This document shows, one piece after another, positions 50,693 to 59,222 of a stretch of DNA of 64,000 nt. This DNA is from WLMZ01 sp038227995 (GTDB lineage: Bacteria > Actinomycetota > Acidimicrobiia > Acidimicrobiales > Ilumatobacteraceae): positions 1-64,000 of the forward strand of contig JBBRPP010000008.1 in the NCBI GenBank assembly GCA_038227995.1. Reading direction: 5' to 3'. Each line of letters opens with the position of its first letter. Positions within the stretch are counted from its first letter, which is position 1. The notes beneath the pieces are model-generated. The model was not told where the DNA came from. It saw nothing but the letters and a program-made list of their open reading frames with translations, and ran no database searches. A program made the translations under genes and the position numbers.

Positions 50693-51937
50693 ATGAATCG
50701 ACTTTCCAAGGCGAGTCTGGGTGCAATCGGCGTCTGTTCGCTGTTTGCACTCGGCAGCACCGCCGTCGCCCAAGCGTCACATCTCGCCACGGTCGACAGC
50801 ACCAGCAGCACCAGCAGCACGTCGACAACGGCGCCGGTGAATGCCGCGACCTCGACAACGACACTGCCTTTGCTCGGCGTCCCGCTCGTCATCGACGTCA
50901 CGACATCGCCGAGCGGCGCCATCAACAGCGTGATCGTGAACCCGTCGACGGGCCTCACCGCCACCAAGGTGAAGTCGAACCGCGTCAAGTTCGTCAGCGC
51001 TGACGGTTCGGTCAAGGTCACCGTCGACACCGGCCACGGTGGCCAGGCGACGACCGCCAAGGCCGGAACGCTGGCCCAGATCAGTGGTCCCGGAGGATGG
51101 AAGGGTGACGTGTTCAACACCGGCGCCACCACCACGGTCGCTTTCACCATCGGTGCGCTGCCCGACGGTTCGCCCGACATCACGGGCGTGACGTCATCAG
51201 ACGCGACCGCGGTGTTCAGCGCTGTTGATCATCGCTCTGACGAAGACCGTCAGGTCGCCGTCGAGAAGGTGCTCTTCACGAGCGGTATCCAGTCCCGCAC
51301 ACTGCTCATCGCAGCGTCGGTGGGCAGTCACGACGGCGAGTCCCAGGCTCGAGTCGTCGTCGCCCTGTCGAAGATCAACGGCCTCGCACTGCCGACCGCG
51401 CAGGTCGCCGGCCCGCAGAAGTGGTCCGGCATGCTCTGTGATGGCTCGACGGCAACGATCAACTACGTCGTCAATGCTGACGGCACCCTCACCCCGGGTG
51501 CAGTGGTCCCGGCGACGGCAACGATCAAGGCCGGCGACAACGCCGACGGCTTCGTCGTGATGTTCTCCGACACCGAGCGAGTCAGCGTGCGGTCGCACAC
51601 CGACAACGGCCAGACCAAGGTGAACGTCGAGCCTCGGCTTCGCTGTGGTCGCACCGACCCGAGCGTCAACACCCCGACATCCACCACGCCTGACAACACC
51701 GGCGGCGATGGCGGCGGCGACCAGGGCAGCCATGACGGCCAGGGTGGCGGCCACCACGGCCACGATGGCCACGACGACACGTCGACCAGCGTTGCTTCCG
51801 GCAGCGCCGACCCCACCAGCTCGAGCCTCGAGACCGGCGACGGCGGCCACCACCACCGTGGCGGCGGCGACGCGACAACGTCGACCGTCAGCAGCTCGAG
51901 CAGCAGCACGAGCAGCAGCACGACCAGTGCCCCGTAA
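50693..51937 (+). CDS. Secreted protein with a His/Gly/Asp-rich tail
   Basis: A 414-residue secreted protein. A Sec signal peptide (about 1-27, ending AVAQA) is followed by a Ser/Thr stretch, a beta-rich central region (about 55-325) with two Cys (MLCDGST and RLRCGRTD), and a low-complexity tail with HHGHDGHDD and GGHHHRGGG clusters between Ser/Thr/Asp blocks. The His clusters may bind metal such as Zn, Ni or Cu (inference). GGAGGA lies 5 nt before the ATG at 50693. It overlaps the next lipoprotein gene by 11 bp. Confidence 0.85.
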   Translation: MNRLSKASLGAIGVCSLFALGSTAVAQASHLATVDSTSSTSSTSTTAPVNAATSTTTLPLLGVPLVIDVTTSPSGAINSVIVNPSTGLTATKVKSNRVKFVSADGSVKVTVDTGHGGQATTAKAGTLAQISGPGGWKGDVFNTGATTTVAFTIGALPDGSPDITGVTSSDATAVFSAVDHRSDEDRQVAVEKVLFTSGIQSRTLLIAASVGSHDGESQARVVVALSKINGLALPTAQVAGPQKWSGMLCDGSTATINYVVNADGTLTPGAVVPATATIKAGDNADGFVVMFSDTERVSVRSHTDNGQTKVNVEPRLRCGRTDPSVNTPTSTTPDNTGGDGGGDQGSHDGQGGGHHGHDGHDDTSTSVASGSADPTSSSLETGDGGHHHRGGGDATTSTVSSSSSSTSSSTTSAP

Positions 51938-52667
51938 TTCACTGCGGACAAGGCGGCTCCTCCTCGGAGGGGCCGCCTTGTTCGTTCCCATGACCATGTC
52001 GGCATGCAGCGGCGACACCAAGCTCGCCGGGCCGACGACGACAGCTGCGGTGACGACCGTCCCCGCAGCGGCGGCGAGCAGCGATCCCGCCAGCAGCGCG
52101 TCGACCGCACCATCCGTGCAGGCACCGACGACCGTTGCGGCTTCCGCCGAGCCGACCTCAGCCCCCATCGACGGGGGTGCGCTGTTGCAAGCCGCGCTCG
52201 CCCAGGTCGCCGCCGGTTACCACTTCACCACGACGGTGACCGTCGACGGCGCGGTCATCCTCACCGCCGATGGCGACCGGATCGGCGCCGGGAGCCGCTT
52301 GACCGTCACCCAGAACGCAGCGTCGATCAAATACGTGATCACCGCCGATGGCACCTGGGTACAGCCCGAGGGCGGCGACTGGCAGAAGCTCGACACGCCA
52401 GCAGCGACATCGGATCCGATCACGTCACTCTCCGCTCCGACGAGTGTCACCGTGGCATCCACCCATGGCACGACCACCAACCTCACCGTGACCGTCCCAT
52501 CGGCCAGCCTCGGGCTGAGCGGTGACCCGGTCGCCCTGACGGTCGTCGTCACCGGCGGCGCGCTCACCGGGGTGCTCTACCAGACGACGGTCAACAGCAA
52601 GCCGGCGACCGTCCAGGCGACGGTCGGCGCCGTTGCCGACGCGACACCGGTGGTCGCACCGATCTGA
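51927..52667 (+). CDS. Lipoprotein with a beta-rich domain
   Basis: A 246-residue lipoprotein. RTRRLLLGGAALFVPMTMSAC is split here as an arginine pair, hydrophobic core and lipobox Cys (residue 27). A Ala/Ser/Thr linker and a beta-rich domain follow (about 80-246) that could be a lipid-binding fold of the LppX/LprG kind, but this is not certain. The GTG start at 51927 overlaps the upstream stop by 11 bp; a later ATG would leave no signal peptide. Its signal-peptide codons coincide with a terminator-like hairpin. Confidence 0.78.
   Translation: MPRNSLRTRRLLLGGAALFVPMTMSACSGDTKLAGPTTTAAVTTVPAAAASSDPASSASTAPSVQAPTTVAASAEPTSAPIDGGALLQAALAQVAAGYHFTTTVTVDGAVILTADGDRIGAGSRLTVTQNAASIKYVITADGTWVQPEGGDWQKLDTPAATSDPITSLSAPTSVTVASTHGTTTNLTVTVPSASLGLSGDPVALTVVVTGGALTGVLYQTTVNSKPATVQATVGAVADATPVVAPI
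51949..51980 (+). terminator. Terminator-like hairpin inside a signal-peptide coding region
   Basis: Perfect arms CAAGGCGGC (51949-51957) and GCCGCCTTG (51972-51980) with further pairing inside, followed by TTCGTT. It starts 12 bp after the stop of the His-rich secreted-protein gene and lies within codons 8-18 of the lipoprotein gene. It may lower expression of the second gene. Confidence 0.55.
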
Positions 52668-52683
52668 GTCGAACCCGGTCCCG

Positions 52684-53136
52684 TCAGCGCTTGATGGCAG
52701 GGCCGGGCTTGATGCGGGTGTGACCCCACAGCAGCGGCTCGCCACACTGGCTACAGACGACCTGCGGGTCGGCTTCGTGGCCGCAGTCGGTGTGCGTCAA
52801 CAACATCGGCTTGCCATCGGGGGCCGCCCACTTGTCGCCCCACGCCATCAGTGACAGCAGCACACCGAGGAGATCCTTGCCCTTCTCGGTCGGCCGGTAC
52901 TCGAAGCGCTCGGGGTGATCCTGGTACTTGCTCTTCTCGAGGATGCCTTGCTCGACGAGCGTGTTCAGACGAACGGTCAACACGTTGCGGGCGATGCCCA
53001 GGTCGGCCTGGATGACCTCGAACCGGCGTTGACCGAACGAGATGTTGCGCAGGATCAGCAGCGTCCACCACTCACCGACGATTTCGAGCGTCTGCGCGAT
53101 CGAGCACTGCAGATGGGCCACGCTGCTGCGTTTCAC
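52684..53136 (-). CDS. HxlR-family transcriptional regulator
   Basis: A 150-residue winged-helix regulator. CSIAQTLEIVGEWWTLLILR and the RRFEVIQADLGIARNVLTVRL segment (recognition helix region) define the HxlR fold, and the C-terminus carries a possible Zn ribbon (HTDCGHEADPQVVCSQCG). HxlR proteins sense oxidants or aldehydes. The start is GTG at 53136. It is divergent from argG with only 40 bp between starts, so it may regulate that promoter, though argG is usually controlled otherwise. Confidence 0.87.
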   Translation of the reverse strand: MKRSSVAHLQCSIAQTLEIVGEWWTLLILRNISFGQRRFEVIQADLGIARNVLTVRLNTLVEQGILEKSKYQDHPERFEYRPTEKGKDLLGVLLSLMAWGDKWAAPDGKPMLLTHTDCGHEADPQVVCSQCGEPLLWGHTRIKPGPAIKR

Positions 53137-53176
53137 GCGGTCAGCCTACTGCGATCCCCGCTACCCTCGGCTGTCT

Positions 53177-54502
53177 ATGTCAAAGGTGCTCACATCGCTC
53201 CCCGTCGGCGAACGGGTCGGCATCGCATTCTCCGGTGGACTCGACACATCGGCAGCCGTCGCGTGGATGCGTGAAAAGGGTGCGCTGCCCTACGCGTACA
53301 CCGCGGACCTCGGCCAGCAGGACGAGTCGGATCTGCCCGGTGTACCCGATCGCGCGAAGCAGTACGGCGCCGAGGCCGCGCGCCTCGTCGACTGCCGCAC
53401 CGAATTGGTGCACGAGGGGCTCGTCGCGCTGCAGTGCGGCGCGTTCCACATCACCACCGCCGGCAAGACGTACTTCAACACGACACCGCTCGGCCGCGCC
53501 GTCACGGGCACGTTGCTGGTGCGGGCGATGCAGGACGACGGTGTCGACATCTGGGGCGACGGCAGCACCTACAAGGGCAACGACATCGAACGGTTCTACC
53601 GCTACGGATTGCTCGTCAACCCGAACCTCCGCGTCTACAAGCCGTGGCTCGACGAGGCGTTCGTCGGCGAACTCGGCGGCCGGGCCGAGATGAGCGAGTT
53701 CCTCATCCAGCGCAAGCTGCCGTACCGCGACAGCAAGGAGAAGGCGTACAGCACCGACGCCAACATCTGGGGAGCGACACACGAGGCCAAGTCGCTGGAA
53801 GAGCTGTCGACCAGCATGGACATCGTCGACCCGATCATGGGTGTTGCGCACTACCGCGACGACGTCGCGATCGCGGCAGAGACCGTCACGATCCGCTTCA
53901 ACGAGGGCTGGCCGGTCGCACTGAACGGGCAGGAGTTCGAGTCCCAGGTCGATCTCGTGCTCGCCGCCAACGTGATCGGTGGACGGCACGGCCTCGGCAT
54001 GAGCGATCAGATCGAGAACCGGATCATCGAGGCCAAGAGCCGCGGCATCTACGAGGCGCCCGGTCTGGCACTGTTGCACATCGGCTACGAGCGGCTGCTC
54101 ACCGGCATCCACAACGAGGGCACGCAGGAGAACTACCGCACGATGGGCCGACGTCTCGGCCGCCTCCTGTACGAGGGCCGCTGGTTCGATCCGCAGAGCC
54201 TGATGCTGCGCGAGGCGTTGCTGCGCTGGGTCGGCTCGGCCGTCACCGGCGAGGTCACCATCCGCCTGCGGCGCGGCGACGACTACACGTTGCTCGACAC
54301 CACCGGCCCGAACCTGACGTACGCACCCGAGCGGTTGAGCATGGAGCGCGTCGAGGACGCGCCGTTCGGCCCGCTCGATCGGATCGGTCAGCTGACGATG
54401 CGCAACCTCGACATCGAGGACAGCCGCAACAAACTCGACGTCTACCGCAGCGTCGGCACACTCGGCGCCGGCGGCCTGCTGGAGCTCGAGGGCAACAAGT
54501 AA
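53177..54502 (+). CDS. argG: Argininosuccinate synthase
   Basis: A 441-residue protein of the long ArgG form as in E. coli. AFSGGLDTSAAVAWM is the ATP pyrophosphatase P-loop; WGDGSTYKGNDIERFYRY and VNPNLRVYKPWLD bind citrulline and aspartate. It ligates citrulline and aspartate in arginine synthesis. ATG at 53177 is preceded by TACCCT (53162-53167), so a very short leader is likely. No other arg gene is in the window. Confidence 0.94.
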   Translation: MSKVLTSLPVGERVGIAFSGGLDTSAAVAWMREKGALPYAYTADLGQQDESDLPGVPDRAKQYGAEAARLVDCRTELVHEGLVALQCGAFHITTAGKTYFNTTPLGRAVTGTLLVRAMQDDGVDIWGDGSTYKGNDIERFYRYGLLVNPNLRVYKPWLDEAFVGELGGRAEMSEFLIQRKLPYRDSKEKAYSTDANIWGATHEAKSLEELSTSMDIVDPIMGVAHYRDDVAIAAETVTIRFNEGWPVALNGQEFESQVDLVLAANVIGGRHGLGMSDQIENRIIEAKSRGIYEAPGLALLHIGYERLLTGIHNEGTQENYRTMGRRLGRLLYEGRWFDPQSLMLREALLRWVGSAVTGEVTIRLRRGDDYTLLDTTGPNLTYAPERLSMERVEDAPFGPLDRIGQLTMRNLDIEDSRNKLDVYRSVGTLGAGGLLELEGNK

Positions 54503-54514
54503 CTCATCGAATGG

Positions 54515-54616
54515 TGGGCGCGGAAAACGCGTCATGACGCGCCTGGCGCGCCCACGAACGTTCGACCCTGGAGCCTGGGCGCGGAAAACGCGTTCGGACG
54601 CGCCTGACGCGCCCAC
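54515..54616. repeat. Two 41-bp hairpin-forming direct repeats
   Basis: 54515-54555 and 54576-54616 match at 37 of 41 positions with a 61-bp period. Each begins TGGGCGCGGAAAACGCGT and ends CGCGCCCAC, so each can fold on itself through GGGCGCG with CGCGCCC. They fill the gap between the convergent argG and M20 peptidase genes and may act as bidirectional terminators. Confidence 0.75.
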
Positions 54617-54618
54617 GG

Positions 54619-55740
54619 TCAGCGTTGCTGGAGGGCACGCACGATCGCGGCGACGAGCTGTGCTCGCGGAGGCATCATGTCGATCTCGATGTACTCGTGG
54701 TCGGCGTGGGCTCCCCCGCCAACAGCTCCGAGGCCGTCGAGCGTGGCGACACCGCGGGCCGCAGTGAAGTTGCCATCCGAGCCACCGCCGACCGAGACAC
54801 CGGTCACGGCGGGCAGGCCGTTGGCGGCTGCCGCCTCGACCGCGAGCGGGAACAGCCACTCGGACGCTGACGGCGGCATCGGTGGACGATTGATCCCGCC
54901 CGTGACTTCGATGCGCGTCTGCTCGTTCACCGGCGAGAGCAACGCCATCGCTGTTTCGAGCCGCTCCTTCTCACCCTCGACCTGGACGCGGACATCGATG
55001 AGGACGTGAGCCAACGCCGGCACGACGTTGTCGGTCGTGCCGATGCGCGCCACGGTTGGCGTGACCGTCGTGCCGAGATCAGGATCGGCGAACGTGCTGA
55101 TGACGAGGATCTGGTGCGCGGCTTCGATCAAGGCGTTGATGCCCTTCTCCGGTTCGAGCCCGGCGTGCGCAGCCCGACCGTGGACGAACAGCTCGAACGT
55201 GCCGACGCCTTTGCGGGCGGTCTTCAGCGCGCCACCATCGGCGCTCGGTTCCAGCACCAGCACTGCGCCGCACGCGAGCGCACGTTCTTCGATCAACTCA
55301 CGCGATTCGAGCGAGCCGACTTCCTCATCCGCCGAGAAGAGCAACTCGACACCGGATGGATCTGCGAGCGATGCGACCGCATGGATTGCCTGGACGATGC
55401 CGCCCTTCATGTCGAACACACCGGGTCCTGTCGCCCGGCCGTCGGCCACGGTGAACGGGCGATCGGCGAGCGACCCGAGCGGGAAGACGGTGTCGTGATG
55501 GCCCACGATCAACACCTTGGGCGTGCCTCCGCCTGACCAGTGCACGATGGGTCCGGCCGCTGATGCGATCAGCTCTGGTGCGCTGCCGAGGCGGTCCATC
55601 ATCACGCCGGCGATCGCCGACGCAGAGGCTTCGAGCGCATCGAGATCGCGCGACGGGGATTCGACGTTGACGAGCGTTTCGAGATCGCTGAGCATCAGAT
55701 CGAGATCGGGAACCAGGCTGAGATCGCGCACGATCCCCAT
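54619..55740 (-). CDS. M20 family metallopeptidase (carboxypeptidase G2-like)
   Basis: A 373-residue di-zinc M20 peptidase. The metal and catalytic segments are GHHDTVFP, GVFDMKGG, SADEEVGS (catalytic Glu pair), HGRAAHAGLEPEKG (dimer-domain His) and GGAHADHEYIE. The layout matches CPG2-like enzymes, which split glutamate or N-acyl amino acids. ATG at 55740 is divergent from the CocE-type gene. There is no signal peptide, so it acts in the cytoplasm. Confidence 0.92.
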   Translation of the reverse strand: MGIVRDLSLVPDLDLMLSDLETLVNVESPSRDLDALEASASAIAGVMMDRLGSAPELIASAAGPIVHWSGGGTPKVLIVGHHDTVFPLGSLADRPFTVADGRATGPGVFDMKGGIVQAIHAVASLADPSGVELLFSADEEVGSLESRELIEERALACGAVLVLEPSADGGALKTARKGVGTFELFVHGRAAHAGLEPEKGINALIEAAHQILVISTFADPDLGTTVTPTVARIGTTDNVVPALAHVLIDVRVQVEGEKERLETAMALLSPVNEQTRIEVTGGINRPPMPPSASEWLFPLAVEAAAANGLPAVTGVSVGGGSDGNFTAARGVATLDGLGAVGGGAHADHEYIEIDMMPPRAQLVAAIVRALQQR

Positions 55741-55799
55741 TGTGCCCGATGCGTCTCCACTCCGTGGCTCTCGTCCCGGCGTGCGCGAGACTCCCGCTC

Positions 55800-58133
55800 A
55801 TGCGTTCGTTCCGGTCAGCCTGTGTCGCGTCCATCGTCATGTGCTTCGTCGCCGCCTCGTGCGCGGCCGACAAGCCTGACGCGGTGGCTCCCACAACGGC
55901 TGCAACGGCTGAATCGACTGCGCCGGCTGCAACGGTTGCGCCGACATCGACAGTTACGGCGACCAGCACCTCGACCGGCAGTACGGTCAGCTCGGCGCCG
56001 CCGACGGCCGCCACGTTCACGGTGCAGCCGGGCGTGAACCAGCTCGCCGTGCTCGACGCCAAACCCGGAGCATCGTTGGTGCTCGACACGACGGTTGCCG
56101 GTGCGTCGCCGGTGCGCGGCACGGCAGACGCGCAAGGGTCGTTCCTCTGGCGTGGACTCGCCGCAGGGAAGTACCAGGTCCGCACCGAAGACGGGGCCGC
56201 GATGGTGAGCGACGTGGCGACGGTGATCGGCGAGAGCGACATCCCGGCACAGTCGTTCTACGCGAACCAGCCACTGCTGCCGGCCGGCGGCTTCGGCTAC
56301 ATCACGACGCGCGACGGCACGACGCTGAGCGCCGACGTGCTGCTGCCCGGGCCGGCCGACAAGGGTCCGTACCCCACCGTCGTCGAGTACTCGGGCTATC
56401 AACCGAGTGATCCCGCGAGCACGACGTTCGGGCAGCTCGCCAACGCGCTGGGGTTCGCCTACGTCGGTGTGAACATGCGCGGCACGGGGTGCAGCGGTGG
56501 GTCGTACGCGTTCTTCGAGCGGGCGCAGAGCATCGACGGCTACGACGTCATCGAAGCCGTCGCGGCGCAGTCGTGGGTCACCAACAACAAGGTCGGGATG
56601 ATCGGCATCTCCTACCCCGGCATCAGCCAGCTGTTCGTCGCATCGACCGAACCACCGAGCCTGGAGGCGATCACGCCGCTCAGCGTCCTCGACGACTCGT
56701 ACCGGGCGACGGGCTACCCGGGCGGCATCCTCAACACCGGCTTCGCCAAGCCGTTCGCCCAGGAGCGTTACGACGAAGCCAAGATCTACGGACAGAAGTG
56801 GACCAAGAAGCGGGCCGACGCCGGCGACACTCGGTGCGCGGACAACCAGAAGTTGCGCCTGCAGAACCCCGATTTTCCGCAGATGACGCAGGACAGTCCG
56901 TTCTACGACCCGAAGATCGCGGACGTCCTCGCCCCGACGACGTTCGTCAACACGATCAACGTGCCGGTGTTCATGGCGGGAGCGTGGCAGGACGAGCAGA
57001 CCGGTGGCCACTTCTCCGACATGATCAAGAACTTCACCGGCACCAAGCACCTCTACGTCGATCTGCTCAACGGTCTGCACACCGAGTCGTTGAGCCCCGA
57101 CGTGTTCGCCAGAATGACCGAGTTCCTCGATCTGTACGTCGCCAAGAAGACGCCGTCGCTCGACGGCGCGCGGGCGGTCGCCGGTGTGCTCGTCCCGCAG
57201 ATCTACGCCGTGAAGGACGTCGTGGTGCCGGCTGATCGTTTCACCGGGATGACGTACGAGGCGTCACTGGCGAAGTTCGAATCAGAACCACCGATCCGCG
57301 TGTTGTTCGAGGAGGGCACCGGCGGCGCCGAGCCCGGAGCGCCCTACCCTGGCTTCACCCAGAGCTTCGCGTCGTGGCCCGTGCCGACGGCCGTGGCGAC
57401 GTCGTTCTACCTCGACGACAAAGGCCAACTGTCGACGACCGCCCCGAAGACCGGCACGCCCGATTCGTACACATCGGATCCATCCGGTCTGCCGGCCGCG
57501 TTCTATCCCGGCGGGCGAAGCAGCGACATCTGGCACGCCGACACGACGTACGACTGGGAGTCCATTCCGTCGGGCAAGGGCGTCGGCTACAGCACACCGG
57601 CGCTCAAGAAGGACACGGTGATCGTCGGTACCGGCTCGGTCGATCTGTGGGTCAAGTCGTCGGCAGCCGACACCGATCTCGAAGTCACGGTCAGCGAGGT
57701 ACGGCCCGACGGCAGCGAGATGTACGTGCAGAGCGGATGGTTGCGGGCATCGCATCGCGCCCTCGACACGACGAAGAGCACCGACGTGTTGCCGGTGCAG
57801 ACTCATCTCGAATCCGATGCTTCGCCACTGCCCGCCGGCGAGTTCACGCCTGTGCGGATCGAGATGTTCCCGTTCGCGTACGCATTCCGCGCCGGCAGCA
57901 AGATCCGCATCACCGTCGATGCCCCAGGCGACAGCCGACCGGTGTGGGCGTTCGAGACGATCAGCAAGGGCGAGACCGACACGATCGCCCACGACGCCGG
58001 TCATCCGTCGAAGATCGTGCTGCAGGTCGTGCCCGGTATCGCTGTGCCCAACGGTGTGCCGGCGTGTGGATCGCTTCGCGGTGAACCGTGCCGCACGTAC
58101 GCCGCGCTCGCCAACGAGACGGCCGCGAACTGA
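55800..58133 (+). CDS. CocE/NonD-type hydrolase lipoprotein (X-Pro dipeptidyl-peptidase family)
   Basis: A 777-residue exported hydrolase. The signal peptide ends in VAASC (lipid-anchor Cys), then a Thr/Ala linker (about 25-70), then the S15/CocE catalytic domain with GMIGISYPGISQL (Ser nucleophile), AGAWQDEQTGG (acid) and NGLHTESL (His), and the C-terminal beta-sandwich (about 560-777). Relatives hydrolyse cocaine esters, glutaryl-7-ACA or proline dipeptides. The start is taken at ATG 55800 so the signal peptide is normal; ATG at 55749 is an upstream alternative. Confidence 0.88.
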   Translation: MRSFRSACVASIVMCFVAASCAADKPDAVAPTTAATAESTAPAATVAPTSTVTATSTSTGSTVSSAPPTAATFTVQPGVNQLAVLDAKPGASLVLDTTVAGASPVRGTADAQGSFLWRGLAAGKYQVRTEDGAAMVSDVATVIGESDIPAQSFYANQPLLPAGGFGYITTRDGTTLSADVLLPGPADKGPYPTVVEYSGYQPSDPASTTFGQLANALGFAYVGVNMRGTGCSGGSYAFFERAQSIDGYDVIEAVAAQSWVTNNKVGMIGISYPGISQLFVASTEPPSLEAITPLSVLDDSYRATGYPGGILNTGFAKPFAQERYDEAKIYGQKWTKKRADAGDTRCADNQKLRLQNPDFPQMTQDSPFYDPKIADVLAPTTFVNTINVPVFMAGAWQDEQTGGHFSDMIKNFTGTKHLYVDLLNGLHTESLSPDVFARMTEFLDLYVAKKTPSLDGARAVAGVLVPQIYAVKDVVVPADRFTGMTYEASLAKFESEPPIRVLFEEGTGGAEPGAPYPGFTQSFASWPVPTAVATSFYLDDKGQLSTTAPKTGTPDSYTSDPSGLPAAFYPGGRSSDIWHADTTYDWESIPSGKGVGYSTPALKKDTVIVGTGSVDLWVKSSAADTDLEVTVSEVRPDGSEMYVQSGWLRASHRALDTTKSTDVLPVQTHLESDASPLPAGEFTPVRIEMFPFAYAFRAGSKIRITVDAPGDSRPVWAFETISKGETDTIAHDAGHPSKIVLQVVPGIAVPNGVPACGSLRGEPCRTYAALANETAAN

Positions 58134-58142
58134 CTCGAAAGG

Positions 58143-58182
58143 CTCCTGGTACGGTCGGCGCTCAGCGGATAGGCACCAGGAG
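58143..58182 (+). promoter_or_regulatory. Hairpin that can hide the Shine-Dalgarno of the Tat-protein gene
   Basis: Perfect arms CTCCTGGT (58143-58150) and ACCAGGAG (58175-58182). The right arm contains the AGGAG that lies 7 nt before the ATG at 58190. If transcription starts upstream, the hairpin hides the ribosome site. It also sits 9 bp after the previous stop, so a terminator role is possible. Confidence 0.5.
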
Positions 58183-58189
58183 ACACGGC

Positions 58190-59185
58190 ATGAACGACGA
58201 CATCACCGACAACGCAGGAGTCGACACCGAATCGGAAACCGGCCTCTCGCGGCGCACGTTGTTCGCCGGCGGCCTCGGTGCCGTTGCCGGCGCGAGCGCG
58301 TTGATGGGAGCGCTGCAGCACGGTGTGGCCGATGCCCGACCGATGCAACCTCAGGGCATTCGACCTGAGGTGCTGGCGACCACGAAGGCGCACCTGCAGT
58401 ACATCGGCATCGATGCCCAGGCGTTCACGACGCGACCCAAGACCGGGGCGTCGAGCGGTGGGTATGGGGCCTTTTTCCTCGACGACACGTCCGGCGTCGC
58501 AACGCAGAACTGGACCAACTACGTGATCTGGGCACCGATGTCGTTGCCAGCGGGCTCGGTACTCAAAGAGATCAACGTCGCCTACCAGGGCACCCCGACG
58601 ATCGTGGTGCTCGAACGGAAGATGGGGGCGCCGAACCCGGTCATCCAACACAACGTTCCCAACCTGCCTGCAGGCGTCATGGCATCGACGACGACGCTCG
58701 CCCTCGACGGAACGCCACCGTTCGGTCAGCCGATCACCATCAGCGCGACGTCGACGTACACGATCGAGATCTTCGGCAGCGCCACAACATCGATCTACGG
58801 CATCACGTTCGGCTATGTGCCGCCGACGCAATCGTTCATCCCGTTCGTCGGCACGCCGCGGGTCCTCGACACCCGAGACCCAGCCATCGGCGGCGGCGGC
58901 AAGCTGGCGCCCGGCGAGGAGCGCATCGTCGCGCTCGGCTTCCCCGGTGCCCGCGGAGCCGTGCTCAACATGACGCTGGCCGACACCGAGGGCAATGGTG
59001 GCTTCGTGGCCGTGTTCCCGGCCGACATCGCGTGGCCGCTCAACTCCAGCATCAACTGGTCTGGGCCGAACCAGTTCATCGCCAACGGCGTGATCACCGC
59101 CGTCGATGCAGCGGGTCAGATCAAGATCCGCGGTGGCTCGCAGAAGGCGTCGGTCATCATCGATCGCATCGGTTGGTTGATCTAG
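58190..59185 (+). CDS. Tat-exported protein with one 'VLDTR...' module
   Basis: A 331-residue protein with a Tat signal (LSRRTLFAGGLGAVAGASAL, about 18-37). The middle (about 75-215) is beta-rich. The C-terminal 115 residues (TPRVLDTRDP...IDRIGWLI) are a single copy of the module found three times in the 29138 protein, here without its Cys pair. AGGAG lies 7 nt upstream of ATG 58190. The Tat route suggests a protein folded, perhaps with a cofactor, before export. Function unknown. Confidence 0.85.
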   Translation: MNDDITDNAGVDTESETGLSRRTLFAGGLGAVAGASALMGALQHGVADARPMQPQGIRPEVLATTKAHLQYIGIDAQAFTTRPKTGASSGGYGAFFLDDTSGVATQNWTNYVIWAPMSLPAGSVLKEINVAYQGTPTIVVLERKMGAPNPVIQHNVPNLPAGVMASTTTLALDGTPPFGQPITISATSTYTIEIFGSATTSIYGITFGYVPPTQSFIPFVGTPRVLDTRDPAIGGGGKLAPGEERIVALGFPGARGAVLNMTLADTEGNGGFVAVFPADIAWPLNSSINWSGPNQFIANGVITAVDAAGQIKIRGGSQKASVIIDRIGWLI

Positions 59186-59222
59186 ATCTCGGTGATGGGC
59201 TCGGCCACCTAGATTTGAGGCC

